Source: Verrucomicrobiota bacterium
GTDB taxonomy: Bacteria; Verrucomicrobiota; Verrucomicrobiia; Limisphaerales; UBA9464
Reading direction: 5' to 3'
Length of the DNA stretch: 53,012 nt
Assembly (NCBI GenBank): GCA_947471985.1
Contig: CANIZL010000003.1
Location: 64,747-117,758, forward strand
Shown here: piece after piece, positions 1-9,036 of the stretch
Numbering within the stretch: the first letter of the stretch is position 1
Layout: each line of letters starts with the position of its first letter
Position numbers and translations under genes: made by a program
The notes under the pieces: generated by a model
The model's input: the letters and a program-made list of their open reading frames with translations, nothing else
Told to the model about the DNA's origin: nothing
Database searches by the model: none

Positions 1-1873
1 GATGCTCGGTCAGGACGATTTTCAGGGAGCCGCTCGGCTGCCAGGTCGCCACCAGGCCCTTGGTCCCGACGCTGGGGGAACGCGCGAACGCGAGACTGAA
101 ATTCCCCGCGCTGGTGCTGTCCGCCGGGATGGGGTCCGGGCAGGTTCCCGGCTTCCGGCATTCCACTTTTCGCTCGGTGACTTCGCGCAAGGCCAGGAAG
201 TACTTTTGGGTGCCCAAGCCGGCGGACGCTGATACTGAGCTGAATTCGCCGTTATCGAAGCGGATCATGATTTCCCCTTCCGCGGCCGGAGACCCGACGC
301 CCTGGGTGACGTCACTGTCCGTCATGGTCCAGTTGGAGGTGGTTTGGGTGGTCACTTCCGATTCGACGCGACGGCCCGAGAACTTGCCGTCCAGCTTGAA
401 GGTCCACGATTGCCAGGAGCCATTTTCCTGCACGTCGCCGTCCTCCGCGGTCAATGCGCTGAGGCGCCCTTTGTAGCTGAGATCTTCTTCCTCCCGCCGA
501 ACATACTCAAACGCACTCGAGGAATCGATGATCTCATTCGTCATGCCGGTGCGGTAAACATAGGTATATCGGACGACGCCTTCCCAGGGCTTGTGACATT
601 TGGCCCGGGCCATGCGCGCCAGGATCGCGTTGTTGGAGCCGAGATCGCAGTGGGGATCGTCGACGATTCCCGTGTTAATGGCCACCTGGTCCAGCAGGCC
701 CTCCAGGCTGGAGGTGAGGACGCGACCGGAGGCGTCGGCCCGCTTTTCGCAGAGTTCGAGGAAGAAGTGGGCGCAGGTGCAGCGGACGGCGGGCGCCAAT
801 TGCAGTAGAGTCGGATAAAAGGGCCCCTGACCATACGGAAGACCCGATCGACCCTCCAACTGGTCGAGTCGACGCAGGATCTCCTCACCCACACCGCAAT
901 CCCGGGTGGCGGCGGCCAACAGCGGTTCGATTCCGTCGGCAAAGACCTTGCGATTGCGCAGCCGCTGGACCGCCGCGCGGGCGTCGTTGGCTTCGGTCTG
1001 GGTCATGGTCCCGGTGGTGCGCGAGTGCCCGATCTCGCGCATTTGGCTGCCCGCCCATTGGTCGGCGTTGCGTACGGCATCGCTGGTGGCGGTGTTCGCC
1101 CGTTCGCTGTTGATCAGGTAACTTCCGGTCAGCGAGAACGGCTGCGCGGCCACACCCGTGCCGCTGAAATGGGACACCGGCAGGGTGACTTCACGGGTGT
1201 CGGGGGCCCAGGGACTCAGATGAAAATCCCCGCCGGAGCCGTCGAATCCGAACCCGACCATTTCCGCTTCCGGAATCGGCTCGGGAAAACGAATCTTCAA
1301 CTCCGCTGCGCCCCGGAATTCCAGTCCGTCCGGCTCAAAGGCGACGGCGGCCCGGAAGCGGTTCGTCAGCGGCAGATTGGTGAAGTTCGTGATGATCGTC
1401 ATCCGGACGGCGGTGGGTTCGGTCACCAGGTTGCTGCCGGCGGTAAATTTATAGAAAACGCCGTTCGCATCGGTGAATTCGATCCGACCGCCGGTGTCCG
1501 GGTAGATCATCGCACCGCCGGATTGATTGATATCCGGAAGCGGTCCGACGTTGAGCGGGGGAGGAATCGATCCTTCGATCACCCGGAAGTACCAGACGTC
1601 GATGGGCTCCGTGTTGGTGTGGGTGAAGTGGGCGACGCCTTGCACGGGCGTGGCGGATTGAAGGGGAAACCAGCTCTCCAGGTTGAAGGAACCCTGAAGT
1701 TGAACGGCGGGTAGCTGAGCATTGGTGACGCTCAAGGAGGTGACGTTGGTGTCGTATCCCACCACGCGCAGTTCCGGCAGGTTCTGCGCGGCGACGGCGG
1801 TCGAGAGGAGCAGCAGTCGAAGCCCGGCGAGAACGAACCCGGATCCGGCGCGGCGTGCGTGATGGTGACACAT
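1..1873 (-). CDS. Large secreted protein of unknown function (3' end outside window)
   Basis: I translated the minus strand directly from an ATG at 1873. The frame stays open to base 2, giving 624 residues with the C-terminus beyond the left edge. An in-frame TAA at 1885-1883 lies just upstream and bounds the N-terminus. Residues 1-31 look like a signal peptide: a basic start, an LRLLLL core and an AVAA/QN cleavage site. The middle of the protein has a cysteine cluster (CTCAHFF, LCEK, PHCDL, KCHKP) and a further ECRKPGTC near the visible end, which suggests disulfides outside the cytoplasm. Next to them is a helical segment rich in NxA and DxR (VRNADQWAG, EANDARAAVQRLRN). I recognise no family. 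It is divergent from the secreted protein starting at 2228. The frame is solid; the function is unknown. Confidence 0.75.
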   Translation of the reverse strand, partial: MCHHHARRAGSGFVLAGLRLLLLSTAVAAQNLPELRVVGYDTNVTSLSVTNAQLPAVQLQGSFNLESWFPLQSATPVQGVAHFTHTNTEPIDVWYFRVIEGSIPPPLNVGPLPDINQSGGAMIYPDTGGRIEFTDANGVFYKFTAGSNLVTEPTAVRMTIITNFTNLPLTNRFRAAVAFEPDGLEFRGAAELKIRFPEPIPEAEMVGFGFDGSGGDFHLSPWAPDTREVTLPVSHFSGTGVAAQPFSLTGSYLINSERANTATSDAVRNADQWAGSQMREIGHSRTTGTMTQTEANDARAAVQRLRNRKVFADGIEPLLAAATRDCGVGEEILRRLDQLEGRSGLPYGQGPFYPTLLQLAPAVRCTCAHFFLELCEKRADASGRVLTSSLEGLLDQVAINTGIVDDPHCDLGSNNAILARMARAKCHKPWEGVVRYTYVYRTGMTNEIIDSSSAFEYVRREEEDLSYKGRLSALTAEDGDVQENGSWQSWTFKLDGKFSGRRVESEVTTQTTSNWTMTDSDVTQGVGSPAAEGEIMIRFDNGEFSSVSASAGLGTQKYFLALREVTERKVECRKPGTCPDPIPADSTSAGNFSLAFARSPSVGTKGLVATWQPSGSLKIVLTEH

Positions 1874-2227
1874 GATCAGCGGTTAAGGGGATGGGGATCC
1901 AATGACCAGAGCCATTCGGCGGTAACTCGAACTGGAAATTGCCATGGGCCACGGGCACTGCGGCATTCCGACCGGCCCGGCCCGAATGTCGGAGGTTTTC
2001 CGAAGGAGGACGATTTTCCAGGGAGTTCGATGGCCGCGCTGACCTGCCCGGAGGGCGGGATGGGTCAGGCCCCGGGAGGGTTGTCGGTGGTCGGGCCGAC
2101 CGGTGGGAATCCGGCCTTGCGCTCCCGCAGACGACTCTATTAATGTCCGCCTTGATTCCCTTGGAAAAATTGCCGCGCGCCTGGCTGCGCCGGCTTCCGG
2201 TATTATTTCGTTCAAGCGAGACCCATT
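1874..2227. promoter_or_regulatory. Divergent intergenic region between two secreted-protein genes
   Basis: This 354-bp stretch separates two divergent start codons and must hold both promoters. The only clear structure is the near-perfect palindrome GGTCGGGCCGACC at 2089-2101. I could not fix a convincing -35/-10 pair for either gene, and neither start has a strong Shine-Dalgarno sequence. Confidence 0.35.
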
Positions 2228-5200
2228 ATGAATTCAAACTTCTCCCTCCCGATCCGAACCTTTCGGATGCTCCTCGGTCTGCTCCTGGCTTGGTGGGGTG
2301 TGGCGGTGGATGCCGGTACACTTGGGCAGACTACCGGCAATAGCTACATCGCGTTCAGTGCCACCACGGCCCAATTGATCCGGGGAACCCCGGAAAATTG
2401 GGGTGTTTCCAACGTGGTGGCCGCCTCCGGGCACGTGGCCTTGTATTCCCGCGGCAACAACAGCACAGCGGATTCACCCCACAGCTTCGCTCAATTTTCC
2501 CTGCAATTCCGCACGGCCGGAACCTATCGACTCTACTATCGCTGGCGGGCGGATGAATCCCGGACCGCGGGCGACAACGCCACTGCGAACAGCTCCTGGC
2601 TGGGAACGACGTTCGGGGCTTACGCCACCCCGGGCGATCAATCGCCCTTTTACCGGTCGGACAGCAACAACCAGACCGCCCCGGCCGACAATGTCTTTGC
2701 CTGGCGCAAGGAACCGACCGCCACCTATGTCGTGGGTGCGGCGGAACTCGCGGCCCCGGTGGTTTTTACCATCGGCAGCCGCGAGGCGGGGATGATGTTT
2801 GATCGGATCGTTTTCAGCACCGAGGACGGTTTGACGGATGCCCAGCTGGATTCGTTTTCCTATAGCCTCTCGCAGGTGGTCCAAGGCACCGGGGAATCCG
2901 GCGTGGCTTTTTCTGCCGATGGTCCGGTGACGCTGCTCCAGGGCACGCCCGAGTCCTGGGTTTCCTCGAACGTCGTAAATTCTGTGGGCGGCTCGGCGCT
3001 TTATTCGGCCGGCAACAATAGCACCGCGGATTCCCCGCACAGCTTCGCCCAGTACCAAATGGTCTTCCGCACCGCCGGCACCTATTCCCTCTATTACCGG
3101 TGGAAGGCGGATGAATCCCGCACGGCGGGCGACAACGCCACCGCCAACAGTTCGTGGATGGGCGCGGGATTTGGCGCGTTTGAAACTCCCGGCGACCAGT
3201 CACCGTTCTTCCGCACCGACAGCAATAACCAGACGGCACCCGCGGACAATGTATTTGCCTGGCGCCGGGAACCGACGGCCACGTACACGGTGGGGCCGGC
3301 TGAATTGGCGGGTCCGGTCATGCTGACACTGGCCACGCGCGAGGCGGGGATGATCATCGACCGGATGGTGCTCAGCACGGACGCCGGCCTTACCGACGCT
3401 CAGTTGGATACGCTGCCGGATTCCGGCACGAAGCCGCCCGCGCCCGAATTGGCGAGTGCGGTAGGTTCCGGGAGTCTGACGGATGTGACCGTGACCTTCA
3501 CCCGGCCGCTCGCGGTGGCGACGGCGACGCCGGTCCGGTTCAGTCTCACGCCGGCGCTGGCTATTCAGTCGGTGGTGGTGGACCCAAACGACGCCCGCAT
3601 CGTGTATCTCGTTACCGCGGCGCAGTCGCAGGGTGTTCGTTACACGCTCGCGGTCTCCGGGGTAACGGACACCTCGGGCACGCCGATCAAGGCGGGCTCC
3701 TCGATTGATTTCTCGGCTTGGAAATTCGTGAGTGGCTGGGTGACGCGGGAATCCTGGCTCGGCGTCACCGGTGCCACGCTCGGGGATATCGCCAACAGCA
3801 CGACCTATCCGAACAAGCCGGACCGGGTGCAATTCGTTCGTGGGTTCCAAATCCCGCGCTCCGGCGCGCTCACGGACATGATCACGCGGTTGACTGCGGT
3901 GTACACGGCTTCGGCCGCCGGCGCTGTCGATTTCTTCGTGAACAACGACGACGAGGCGGAAGTGTTGCTCGGCACCGACACCAGTGAGGGCAGTCTGTCC
4001 TCGTTGGGTCAGCAGGTGCTGCACGCCCCGCCGTTTGCGGAAGGTACCAGTGTGCGATCGCCGGATTTGATTTCCGGGAAGCGTTACCTGTTGCGGGGCG
4101 TTTTGAAGCAGGGCGGGGGCGATGCCTACCTGGAACTGGCTGCACGGGCCGCCAGCGCCAGTGATCCGGCGGCGGAGAATTTGCCGATCCTTGGCGGGGC
4201 GGCGATTGGCACCCTGATTAATCCGGATTTGGGAGTGGTGACCTTTGACTCCCAGCCCGCGGATGTCGCCGCCTCGAGCGGTGGCCGCGCGCGGTTCGTC
4301 GTTAAGGCCAATACCCGAACGACGCCCGTCTACCTCCAATGGCGGCGTAATGGAGTCGATATTCCGGGCGCCACGCGTCCCGTTTTTACGACACCGGTGC
4401 TCGCCATCGGCGACGATGGGGCGAACTATGACGTCGTGGTTTCCGTGGCCGGCATTTCGACGGGCAGTCGGGTGGCCCGGCTGAGCGTTACCGCCGGCGA
4501 AAGCGGTCCGCTGCAACCGTATCTCGGGGTCAATTTCGTGGGCGGGGGCTACGTCAGCGAAGACTCGGTGGCGCTGGCATCGTACGATGTCGCCGGGGTC
4601 GTGCCGCAGGAAAATTGGAACAACACTGGGACCGCGCTGGGTCCGACACCGTTGGTGGGGGCGGACGGTAAGACAAGTCCGGTTTCACTGACCATTTCCA
4701 CTCCTTCCGGGGGCAATGCGAGTCAGTGGTCGTCGGGTGCCCGTTCGCAGGGGGATGCCGATGGCGATCTGATGCAGGGGTTCATTCAGTTTGGCACGGG
4801 GACGGATCCGGTGAGTTTCACCCTCGATTCTGTGCCGGCCGGTACTTATCGACTCATCGCCTATACCCTGGGCTTCGATTTCCAGGCGGATTACAAGCAG
4901 GCGTTTTCGGTGGCGGGCGCGGGCACGTATCCCACCTATCACGTGCAGGGCGAGACGGGACTGGATTATGCGCAATCGCCCGCGTTTCGTCGCATGACCA
5001 GCACAGACGCCACGGCGCGTCAGCGGGGCAATTATGTGCAGTTTGACGCGGTCAGTCCGGCGGCGGATGGCACGCTGACGTTCGTCGCCCAATGGGAAGG
5101 CACCGGCGGATCGTATTATCCGGCGGTGAACGGATTCCAATTGGTGCGCGTGGTGCCGGTCACGGCCAAGCCCCGGCTGGGACTCGTGGCGGGCGGCGCC

Positions 5201-5380
5201 TCCTCGACCCTGAGTTGGGACGGTGCGGCGGCGGGCTTCACCTTGGAATCGTCGGCCAATGTCGGCGGCGCCGGCAATTGGGCGGCCGTGGCGGGCGTGG
5301 CGAATCCCCTCGGCGGAGCGGGCTCGTTGCCAGTGTCGCCTGCGGGTGCTTCCCGATTCTATCGGCTGATCAAGCACTGA
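2228..5380 (+). CDS. Large secreted multidomain protein with duplicated carbohydrate-binding-like module
   Basis: The product has 1050 residues, begins with a signal peptide (about 1-30, ending near VDAG) and is probably exported. Two almost identical modules follow, at about 35-215 and 222-400. Both share the blocks NNSTADSPHSFAQ, RTAGTY-LYYRW, ADESRTAGDNATANSSW, TPGDQSPF and DSNNQTAPADNVFAWR. They read as beta-sandwich, CBM-like folds. Next come an Ig-like region with a PxPEL linker (about 400-495), a PA14-like region with FFVNNDDEAEVLL (about 505-640) and an Ig-like region with QWRRNGVDIPGAT (about 670-755). A further beta-rich part follows (about 760-975), then a terminal module ending in FYRLIKH. 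That ending resembles the C-terminal module common on verrucomicrobial secreted proteins. I see no catalytic signature, so it is more likely a binding or surface protein than an enzyme. Confidence 0.8.
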   Translation: MNSNFSLPIRTFRMLLGLLLAWWGVAVDAGTLGQTTGNSYIAFSATTAQLIRGTPENWGVSNVVAASGHVALYSRGNNSTADSPHSFAQFSLQFRTAGTYRLYYRWRADESRTAGDNATANSSWLGTTFGAYATPGDQSPFYRSDSNNQTAPADNVFAWRKEPTATYVVGAAELAAPVVFTIGSREAGMMFDRIVFSTEDGLTDAQLDSFSYSLSQVVQGTGESGVAFSADGPVTLLQGTPESWVSSNVVNSVGGSALYSAGNNSTADSPHSFAQYQMVFRTAGTYSLYYRWKADESRTAGDNATANSSWMGAGFGAFETPGDQSPFFRTDSNNQTAPADNVFAWRREPTATYTVGPAELAGPVMLTLATREAGMIIDRMVLSTDAGLTDAQLDTLPDSGTKPPAPELASAVGSGSLTDVTVTFTRPLAVATATPVRFSLTPALAIQSVVVDPNDARIVYLVTAAQSQGVRYTLAVSGVTDTSGTPIKAGSSIDFSAWKFVSGWVTRESWLGVTGATLGDIANSTTYPNKPDRVQFVRGFQIPRSGALTDMITRLTAVYTASAAGAVDFFVNNDDEAEVLLGTDTSEGSLSSLGQQVLHAPPFAEGTSVRSPDLISGKRYLLRGVLKQGGGDAYLELAARAASASDPAAENLPILGGAAIGTLINPDLGVVTFDSQPADVAASSGGRARFVVKANTRTTPVYLQWRRNGVDIPGATRPVFTTPVLAIGDDGANYDVVVSVAGISTGSRVARLSVTAGESGPLQPYLGVNFVGGGYVSEDSVALASYDVAGVVPQENWNNTGTALGPTPLVGADGKTSPVSLTISTPSGGNASQWSSGARSQGDADGDLMQGFIQFGTGTDPVSFTLDSVPAGTYRLIAYTLGFDFQADYKQAFSVAGAGTYPTYHVQGETGLDYAQSPAFRRMTSTDATARQRGNYVQFDAVSPAADGTLTFVAQWEGTGGSYYPAVNGFQLVRVVPVTAKPRLGLVAGGASSTLSWDGAAAGFTLESSANVGGAGNWAAVAGVANPLGGAGSLPVSPAGASRFYRLIKH

Positions 5381-5414
5381 ACCCAGCGGGCGCCGTTGAG
5401 GCGTCGAAATCTAC

Positions 5415-5452
5415 GGGGTCGACCCAGCCAGCGGGCGGGTCGGCCCCTTTTT
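5415..5452 (+). terminator. Rho-independent terminator after the secreted-protein gene
   Basis: GGGGTCGACCC (5415-5425) pairs with GGGTCGGCCCC (5437-5447) to form an 11-bp stem with one G-T pair. The loop is 11 nt, and five T residues follow directly (5448-5452). It begins 34 nt after the stop codon at 5380, the right position to end that transcript. Confidence 0.85.
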
Positions 5453-5613
5453 CATGATTCCCCTCGATTCGATTCGGATGGGGGCGCCGGAGTTCGCGGG
5501 AGGGCTCCGGCCGGTTCGTGCGATGGGTGTCCGGTTCGATTTCACGGAAGATGCGGACGCCGGATGGGGAGGATGGGCTTGATCTGGCCATCGCGCGGCC
5601 GCCGCGGGTAGTC

Positions 5614-5665
5614 ATGCCCAAATGGCATAACTGCTATCGCCAGATGGTATTATCGCCTATGGATT
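5614..5665 (+). promoter_or_regulatory. Candidate tandem operator upstream of the ABC importer
   Basis: ATGCC-CAAAT-GGCAT (5614-5628) is a perfect 5-bp inverted repeat. A related 15-mer, ATCGCCAGATGGTAT (5636-5650), lies 22 bp downstream and matches it at 11 of 15 positions, about two helical turns away. TATCGCC also recurs at 5635-5641 and 5651-5657. The block ends about 30 bp before the importer start. It could be a repressor or activator site; the regulator is not in the window. Confidence 0.4.
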
Positions 5666-5695
5666 TATCCCGGCAGTTTGGCGGGTCGATTGAAG

Positions 5696-6742
5696 ATGGG
5701 TAAATCACTGACGGTCTGGGGCGCTTTGTGGCTGGTGTTGCTCACCGGCTTGCACGGCTTTCTGAACCTCAATTGGTTCCGTGGGGCGACCACGGGAAGT
5801 GGGGGAGGCTCCGCCAAGTTCGGCGTTGGTTTTCTGCCCGTCACCTGCCACCTCACGTGCCCGGTCACGGACTACATCAACCGGAGCACGTCGGGCGAGG
5901 GGTTTTATGAGCCGATGCGCTTCAACGGCTGGCCGGAATTGAAGGAGATGTTCCTCGGGCGTCCGCAGGACATGCCGGCGGCGTTTATCCTCGCGCCCAT
6001 GGCCATCGCGCTGCGCGAGCAGGGCGTGAAGCTGAAGATCGTTTATCTGGGACACCGCGATGGTTCGGCGTTGATGGTGCACAAGGATTCCGGCATCTTT
6101 CTGACCAGCGATCTCCGGGGTAAAACCGTGGCCGTGCCGGGACGCTACGCCAATCAGCGGCTCATCATTTATCGGGAATTGAAAAAGGCCGGCCTGACCT
6201 TTGACGACATCAAACTGGTGGAGATGCCACCGCCCGACATGCCGGCGGCGCTGTTTTCCCGGGCGGTGGATGCGATCATCTCGGGGGAGCCGTTCATGGG
6301 GCAGACCGAACTGGACGGCTACGGGCGTGTGCTGTGGCAGGCCAAGGACGTTTGGCCTGGCTTCATTTCCTGTGTGCTGGCGGTCCGGGAGGATGCCATC
6401 CGGGACCATCGGGCGGAGATCCAGCGACTCGTCAACGGCATTGCCCGCAGCGGGAAGTGGATTGATCAAAGCATGGAGCACCGCATGGATGCGGCAGAGT
6501 TTGTGGCAAAAGGTTACTACAATCAGAATCCCCGGTTGTTGCGCTTCGTGTTGAGCAAGCCGCCCGACCGGGTCACCTATTCGCGACTGGTTCCGCTGCG
6601 GGCGGAGTTTGAGGAAATTCAACGGCTCGCCCAGGAGGCGGGGATACTGGCCGGCACCGTGAAATTTGAGGATTACGTGGACGATTCGTTTGCGGCGGAG
6701 GCCAACGCGCAGGTTGCGCTCGACTTCGAGGTGAAGAAATGA
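5696..6742 (+). CDS. ABC transporter substrate-binding protein, NMT1/NrtA/SsuA-like
   Basis: This is the periplasmic or membrane-anchored binding subunit of the importer encoded by this gene and the next two. The start is the ATG at 5696 (MGKSLTVWGALW); a TTG at 5678 would add six residues. A single hydrophobic segment at about 5-25 acts as signal or anchor. The body has the two-lobe pattern of the family: FGVGFLPVTCH (about 45-55), a VYLGHRDGSALMV strand, DLRGKTVAVPGRYANQ, then a PPPDMPAALFSRAVDAI hinge. About 348 residues is normal for the family. The substrate could be nitrate, sulfonate, taurine, bicarbonate or a pyrimidine precursor; the sequence alone does not decide. It is translationally coupled to the permease through an ATGA overlap at 6739. 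Confidence 0.82.
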   Translation: MGKSLTVWGALWLVLLTGLHGFLNLNWFRGATTGSGGGSAKFGVGFLPVTCHLTCPVTDYINRSTSGEGFYEPMRFNGWPELKEMFLGRPQDMPAAFILAPMAIALREQGVKLKIVYLGHRDGSALMVHKDSGIFLTSDLRGKTVAVPGRYANQRLIIYRELKKAGLTFDDIKLVEMPPPDMPAALFSRAVDAIISGEPFMGQTELDGYGRVLWQAKDVWPGFISCVLAVREDAIRDHRAEIQRLVNGIARSGKWIDQSMEHRMDAAEFVAKGYYNQNPRLLRFVLSKPPDRVTYSRLVPLRAEFEEIQRLAQEAGILAGTVKFEDYVDDSFAAEANAQVALDFEVKK

Positions 6743-7533
6743 ACCGCCCTGCATCACTTTTTCGGGCAACGGGCAAGCAACGACGGGAGATACTGCTCCC
6801 CTTGCTGGTGGGGATGCTGTTACTGACCGGGTGGCATGCCGCAGTCCGGATGTCCGGCAGCGACATTTTTCCCACGCCACTGGAGGTGTTGCATGGCCTG
6901 GTTGAACTGGCGCAACGGGGATTGCTCTTGAAGTACATCGTGGCTTCGCTGTTCCGGGTGAGTTGGGGCTTCAGTTTGGCGGTGGTCATCGGCGTGCCGT
7001 TGGGCTTGGTGCTGGGTTGGTTTCGCCCGGCTTTCGCGGCCTTGAATCCATTTATCCAAATCCTGCGGCCCATTTCGCCGATTGCCTGGATTCCGGTGGC
7101 CATCCTCTGGTTCGGGGTGAAGGACACCGCCCCCATCTTCCTGATTTTCCTCGCCAGCGTTTTCCCCATCGCGGTCTCCTCGATGTCCGCGGTGCAAAAC
7201 ATGCAGCAGGTGTACCTGCGGGCAGCGCAGAATTTCGGCCTCCGGGGTCTGCCGTTGTTTCGACGGGTCATCCTGCCGGCGGCCCTTCCGCAAATCATCA
7301 CGGGCATCCGCATCGCGCTCGGCGTCGCGTGGCTGGTCGTTGTGGCCGCGGAGATGATCGCCGTCAATTCCGGGCTGGGTTACCTGATTATCGACGCCCG
7401 GAATGCGGGAAAGCGCTATGACCTTGTGGTCGCCGGCATGGTCATGATCGGATTCATCGGATTGATTCTCGATCTGCTGGTACGTCGTTTGGAAAAGTTC
7501 GATGAGGTTCGCTGGGGCTATGGACAACGTTAA
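6739..7533 (+). CDS. ABC transporter permease, SsuC/TauC/NrtB-type
   Basis: The product has 264 residues and about six membrane helices; the first is near residues 20-38 (ILLPLLVGMLLLTGW). The binding-protein-dependent transport fold ends in the cytoplasmic EAA loop, here ALRAAQNFGLRG-type text at about 155-167 followed by RRVILPAALPQIITGIR. That loop contacts the ATPase. The length and the LVRRLEKF tail match SsuC/TauC/NrtB permeases. The start overlaps the binding-protein stop by 4 nt and the end overlaps the ATPase gene. The three genes therefore form one operon for one importer of a small anion or sulfonate-like compound. The substrate is not known. Confidence 0.88.
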   Translation: MNRPASLFRATGKQRREILLPLLVGMLLLTGWHAAVRMSGSDIFPTPLEVLHGLVELAQRGLLLKYIVASLFRVSWGFSLAVVIGVPLGLVLGWFRPAFAALNPFIQILRPISPIAWIPVAILWFGVKDTAPIFLIFLASVFPIAVSSMSAVQNMQQVYLRAAQNFGLRGLPLFRRVILPAALPQIITGIRIALGVAWLVVVAAEMIAVNSGLGYLIIDARNAGKRYDLVVAGMVMIGFIGLILDLLVRRLEKFDEVRWGYGQR

Positions 7534-8302
7534 TCCACTCATTGATGTCCGGGATGTGTGGATGTCGTTTGCGGGCAAGGATCCCGGCCAGCCCGTGCAT
7601 GTGTTGGAACACGTGAGTTTCGACGTCCGGGCCGGCGAATTCGTCTGCATCGTCGGCCCATCGGGCTGTGGCAAATCCACGATGCTGAACATCCTGGGCG
7701 GCTTTCTCAAAGAGACCCGGGGCACGGTCCGGGTCGAGGGCGCGCCGGTGGCGGGACCGGATCCGGGACGCATTTTCGTTTTTCAGGAGAACGGGGTGTT
7801 TCCCTGGCTCACTGTCGAGGAGAATATCGGTTTCGGCCTGCTGCAACGACCGCACGCAGAACGGGCGGAGCGGGTGCAGCACTATCTGCAGCTGGTGGGC
7901 CTATCCGGGTTCGGTCGCTCCTATCCGCGGGAACTTTCCGGTGGCATGCGGCAACGGGTGGAGATCGCCCGTGCGCTCGCCGCCGAGGCCCGGGTGCTGT
8001 ACATGGACGAGCCGTTTGGGGCCCTGGATTTTCTGACTCGCCTCAAGATGCGCAGCGATTTGGTCCGCATCTGGCAGGCGGAGCACAAGACGGTATTGTT
8101 TGTGACGCACGACATCGAGGAGGCGGTGCAGTTGGCGGACCGGGTGCTGGTGATGAGCCGCCGGCCGGCGACCGTCCAGGCCGAGGTGGTGATCGATCTG
8201 CCGCGTCCCCGGGATCTGGACTCGCCCGGCTACCTGGAACGTCGCGATCGCATCTTCAGTTTGATGGGGATGGACGCCCACGGCGGTGGAGAGCTGCGCT
8301 AG
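7502..8302 (+). CDS. ABC transporter ATP-binding protein, SsuB/TauB/NrtD-type
   Basis: This cytoplasmic ATPase drives the preceding permease. Walker A is GPSGCGKST (52-60). The Q-loop is FQENGVFPWL, the signature is LSGGMRQRVEIARAL, Walker B with D-loop is VLYMDEPFGALD and the switch is VTHDIEEAV. All are intact. The length of 266 residues is typical for the NrtD/SsuB group. The ATG at 7502 follows GGAAAAG with good spacing. The ATG at 7520 (MDNVNPLIDV) is an alternative that removes six residues. The gene overlaps the permease end by 32 nt. Its stop lies 12 nt from the end of the convergent membrane-protein gene. Confidence 0.9.
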   Translation: MRFAGAMDNVNPLIDVRDVWMSFAGKDPGQPVHVLEHVSFDVRAGEFVCIVGPSGCGKSTMLNILGGFLKETRGTVRVEGAPVAGPDPGRIFVFQENGVFPWLTVEENIGFGLLQRPHAERAERVQHYLQLVGLSGFGRSYPRELSGGMRQRVEIARALAAEARVLYMDEPFGALDFLTRLKMRSDLVRIWQAEHKTVLFVTHDIEEAVQLADRVLVMSRRPATVQAEVVIDLPRPRDLDSPGYLERRDRIFSLMGMDAHGGGELR

Positions 8303-8314
8303 CCGGCACAGCGG

Positions 8315-8713
8315 TCATTTCGCCCCCGCAAATCGGGTCTTTCGCAAAGCGACGACGGTTCCCACGAACCCAAGAATCAGTGCCCCGCCGAGGAGATTCT
8401 CGCGCAGGCTCGGTGGGAAAATGAGCACGTAGCCGGAATCCTTGACCAGGGCCGCGAAGCTCGAAACACAAAAAGGCATCAGGAAAAGGCGGAAGGTGGG
8501 CCAACCCTCCAGTGCGATCGTGCCTTTGGAGGACGAGCGGGTGCTGATTATCAGCGCCACCCCAATGATGCAGCTTAGACCCAGGGACGTGAGCCAGAGT
8601 CGCGGCCGGAGGTCGAAATGCAGCGCCACATTGGTGGTGTACCAGAGGGCATAGCACCAAAGGATGATCCGTCCGGTGGTCAGTCTGGCGAGGTAACGCA
8701 GGAGCCGGGACAT
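8315..8713 (-). CDS. Small integral membrane protein, unknown function
   Basis: The product has 132 residues and about four hydrophobic segments: near 12-32 (TTGRIILWCYALWYTTNVAL), 42-58 (LTSLGLSCIIGVALIIS), 75-100 and 106-122. The C-terminus is basic (RKTRFAGAK). The hydrophobicity pattern and a clean start (ATG at 8713) argue for a real gene rather than a shadow frame. It is convergent with the ABC ATPase and separated from it by 12 nt. I recognise no family. Confidence 0.55.
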   Translation of the reverse strand: MSRLLRYLARLTTGRIILWCYALWYTTNVALHFDLRPRLWLTSLGLSCIIGVALIISTRSSSKGTIALEGWPTFRLFLMPFCVSSFAALVKDSGYVLIFPPSLRENLLGGALILGFVGTVVALRKTRFAGAK

Positions 8714-9036
8714 GGCGCGCGGACAGTGCGCGGACGGTTTGCCTCGGGCAATTCATTGCAGCTGGCTACTTGTTCAGTTTCGCGACTTTCGGGGGCCGTA
8801 CAGCGGGGACCGCCGGGCGCCGGGTTCCGTGTTCAACGCCAGAGGAAGGGTGGGGAAGTGTTTTATAAGTGTTTAAAGGTAAAATGCTTATGCGTGTCGT
8901 TGGCTCCGGTTTATACGGTGCCGCGCTAGATGGTTTGGTTCGAACCGATCGAGGGCTGCCGAAGTGCGATGGCGGGATTCGGTGGACAGGTTTCACTTTC
9001 CAGCCGGCAATCAGTATCTTTCTTTCGGCCATCGCT
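8714..9036 (+). promoter_or_regulatory. Upstream region of the PQQ dehydrogenase gene with helical-turn direct repeat
   Basis: This is a 323-bp gap between divergent genes. Its only AT-rich patch contains AAGTGTTT twice (8856-8863 and 8867-8874), exactly 11 bp apart, followed by TAAAGGTAAAATG. Two copies one helical turn apart suggest a binding site or promoter for the gene at 9037, about 165 bp downstream. I see no gene here; the reading frame continues upstream from 9037 but lacks coding character. Confidence 0.3.
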
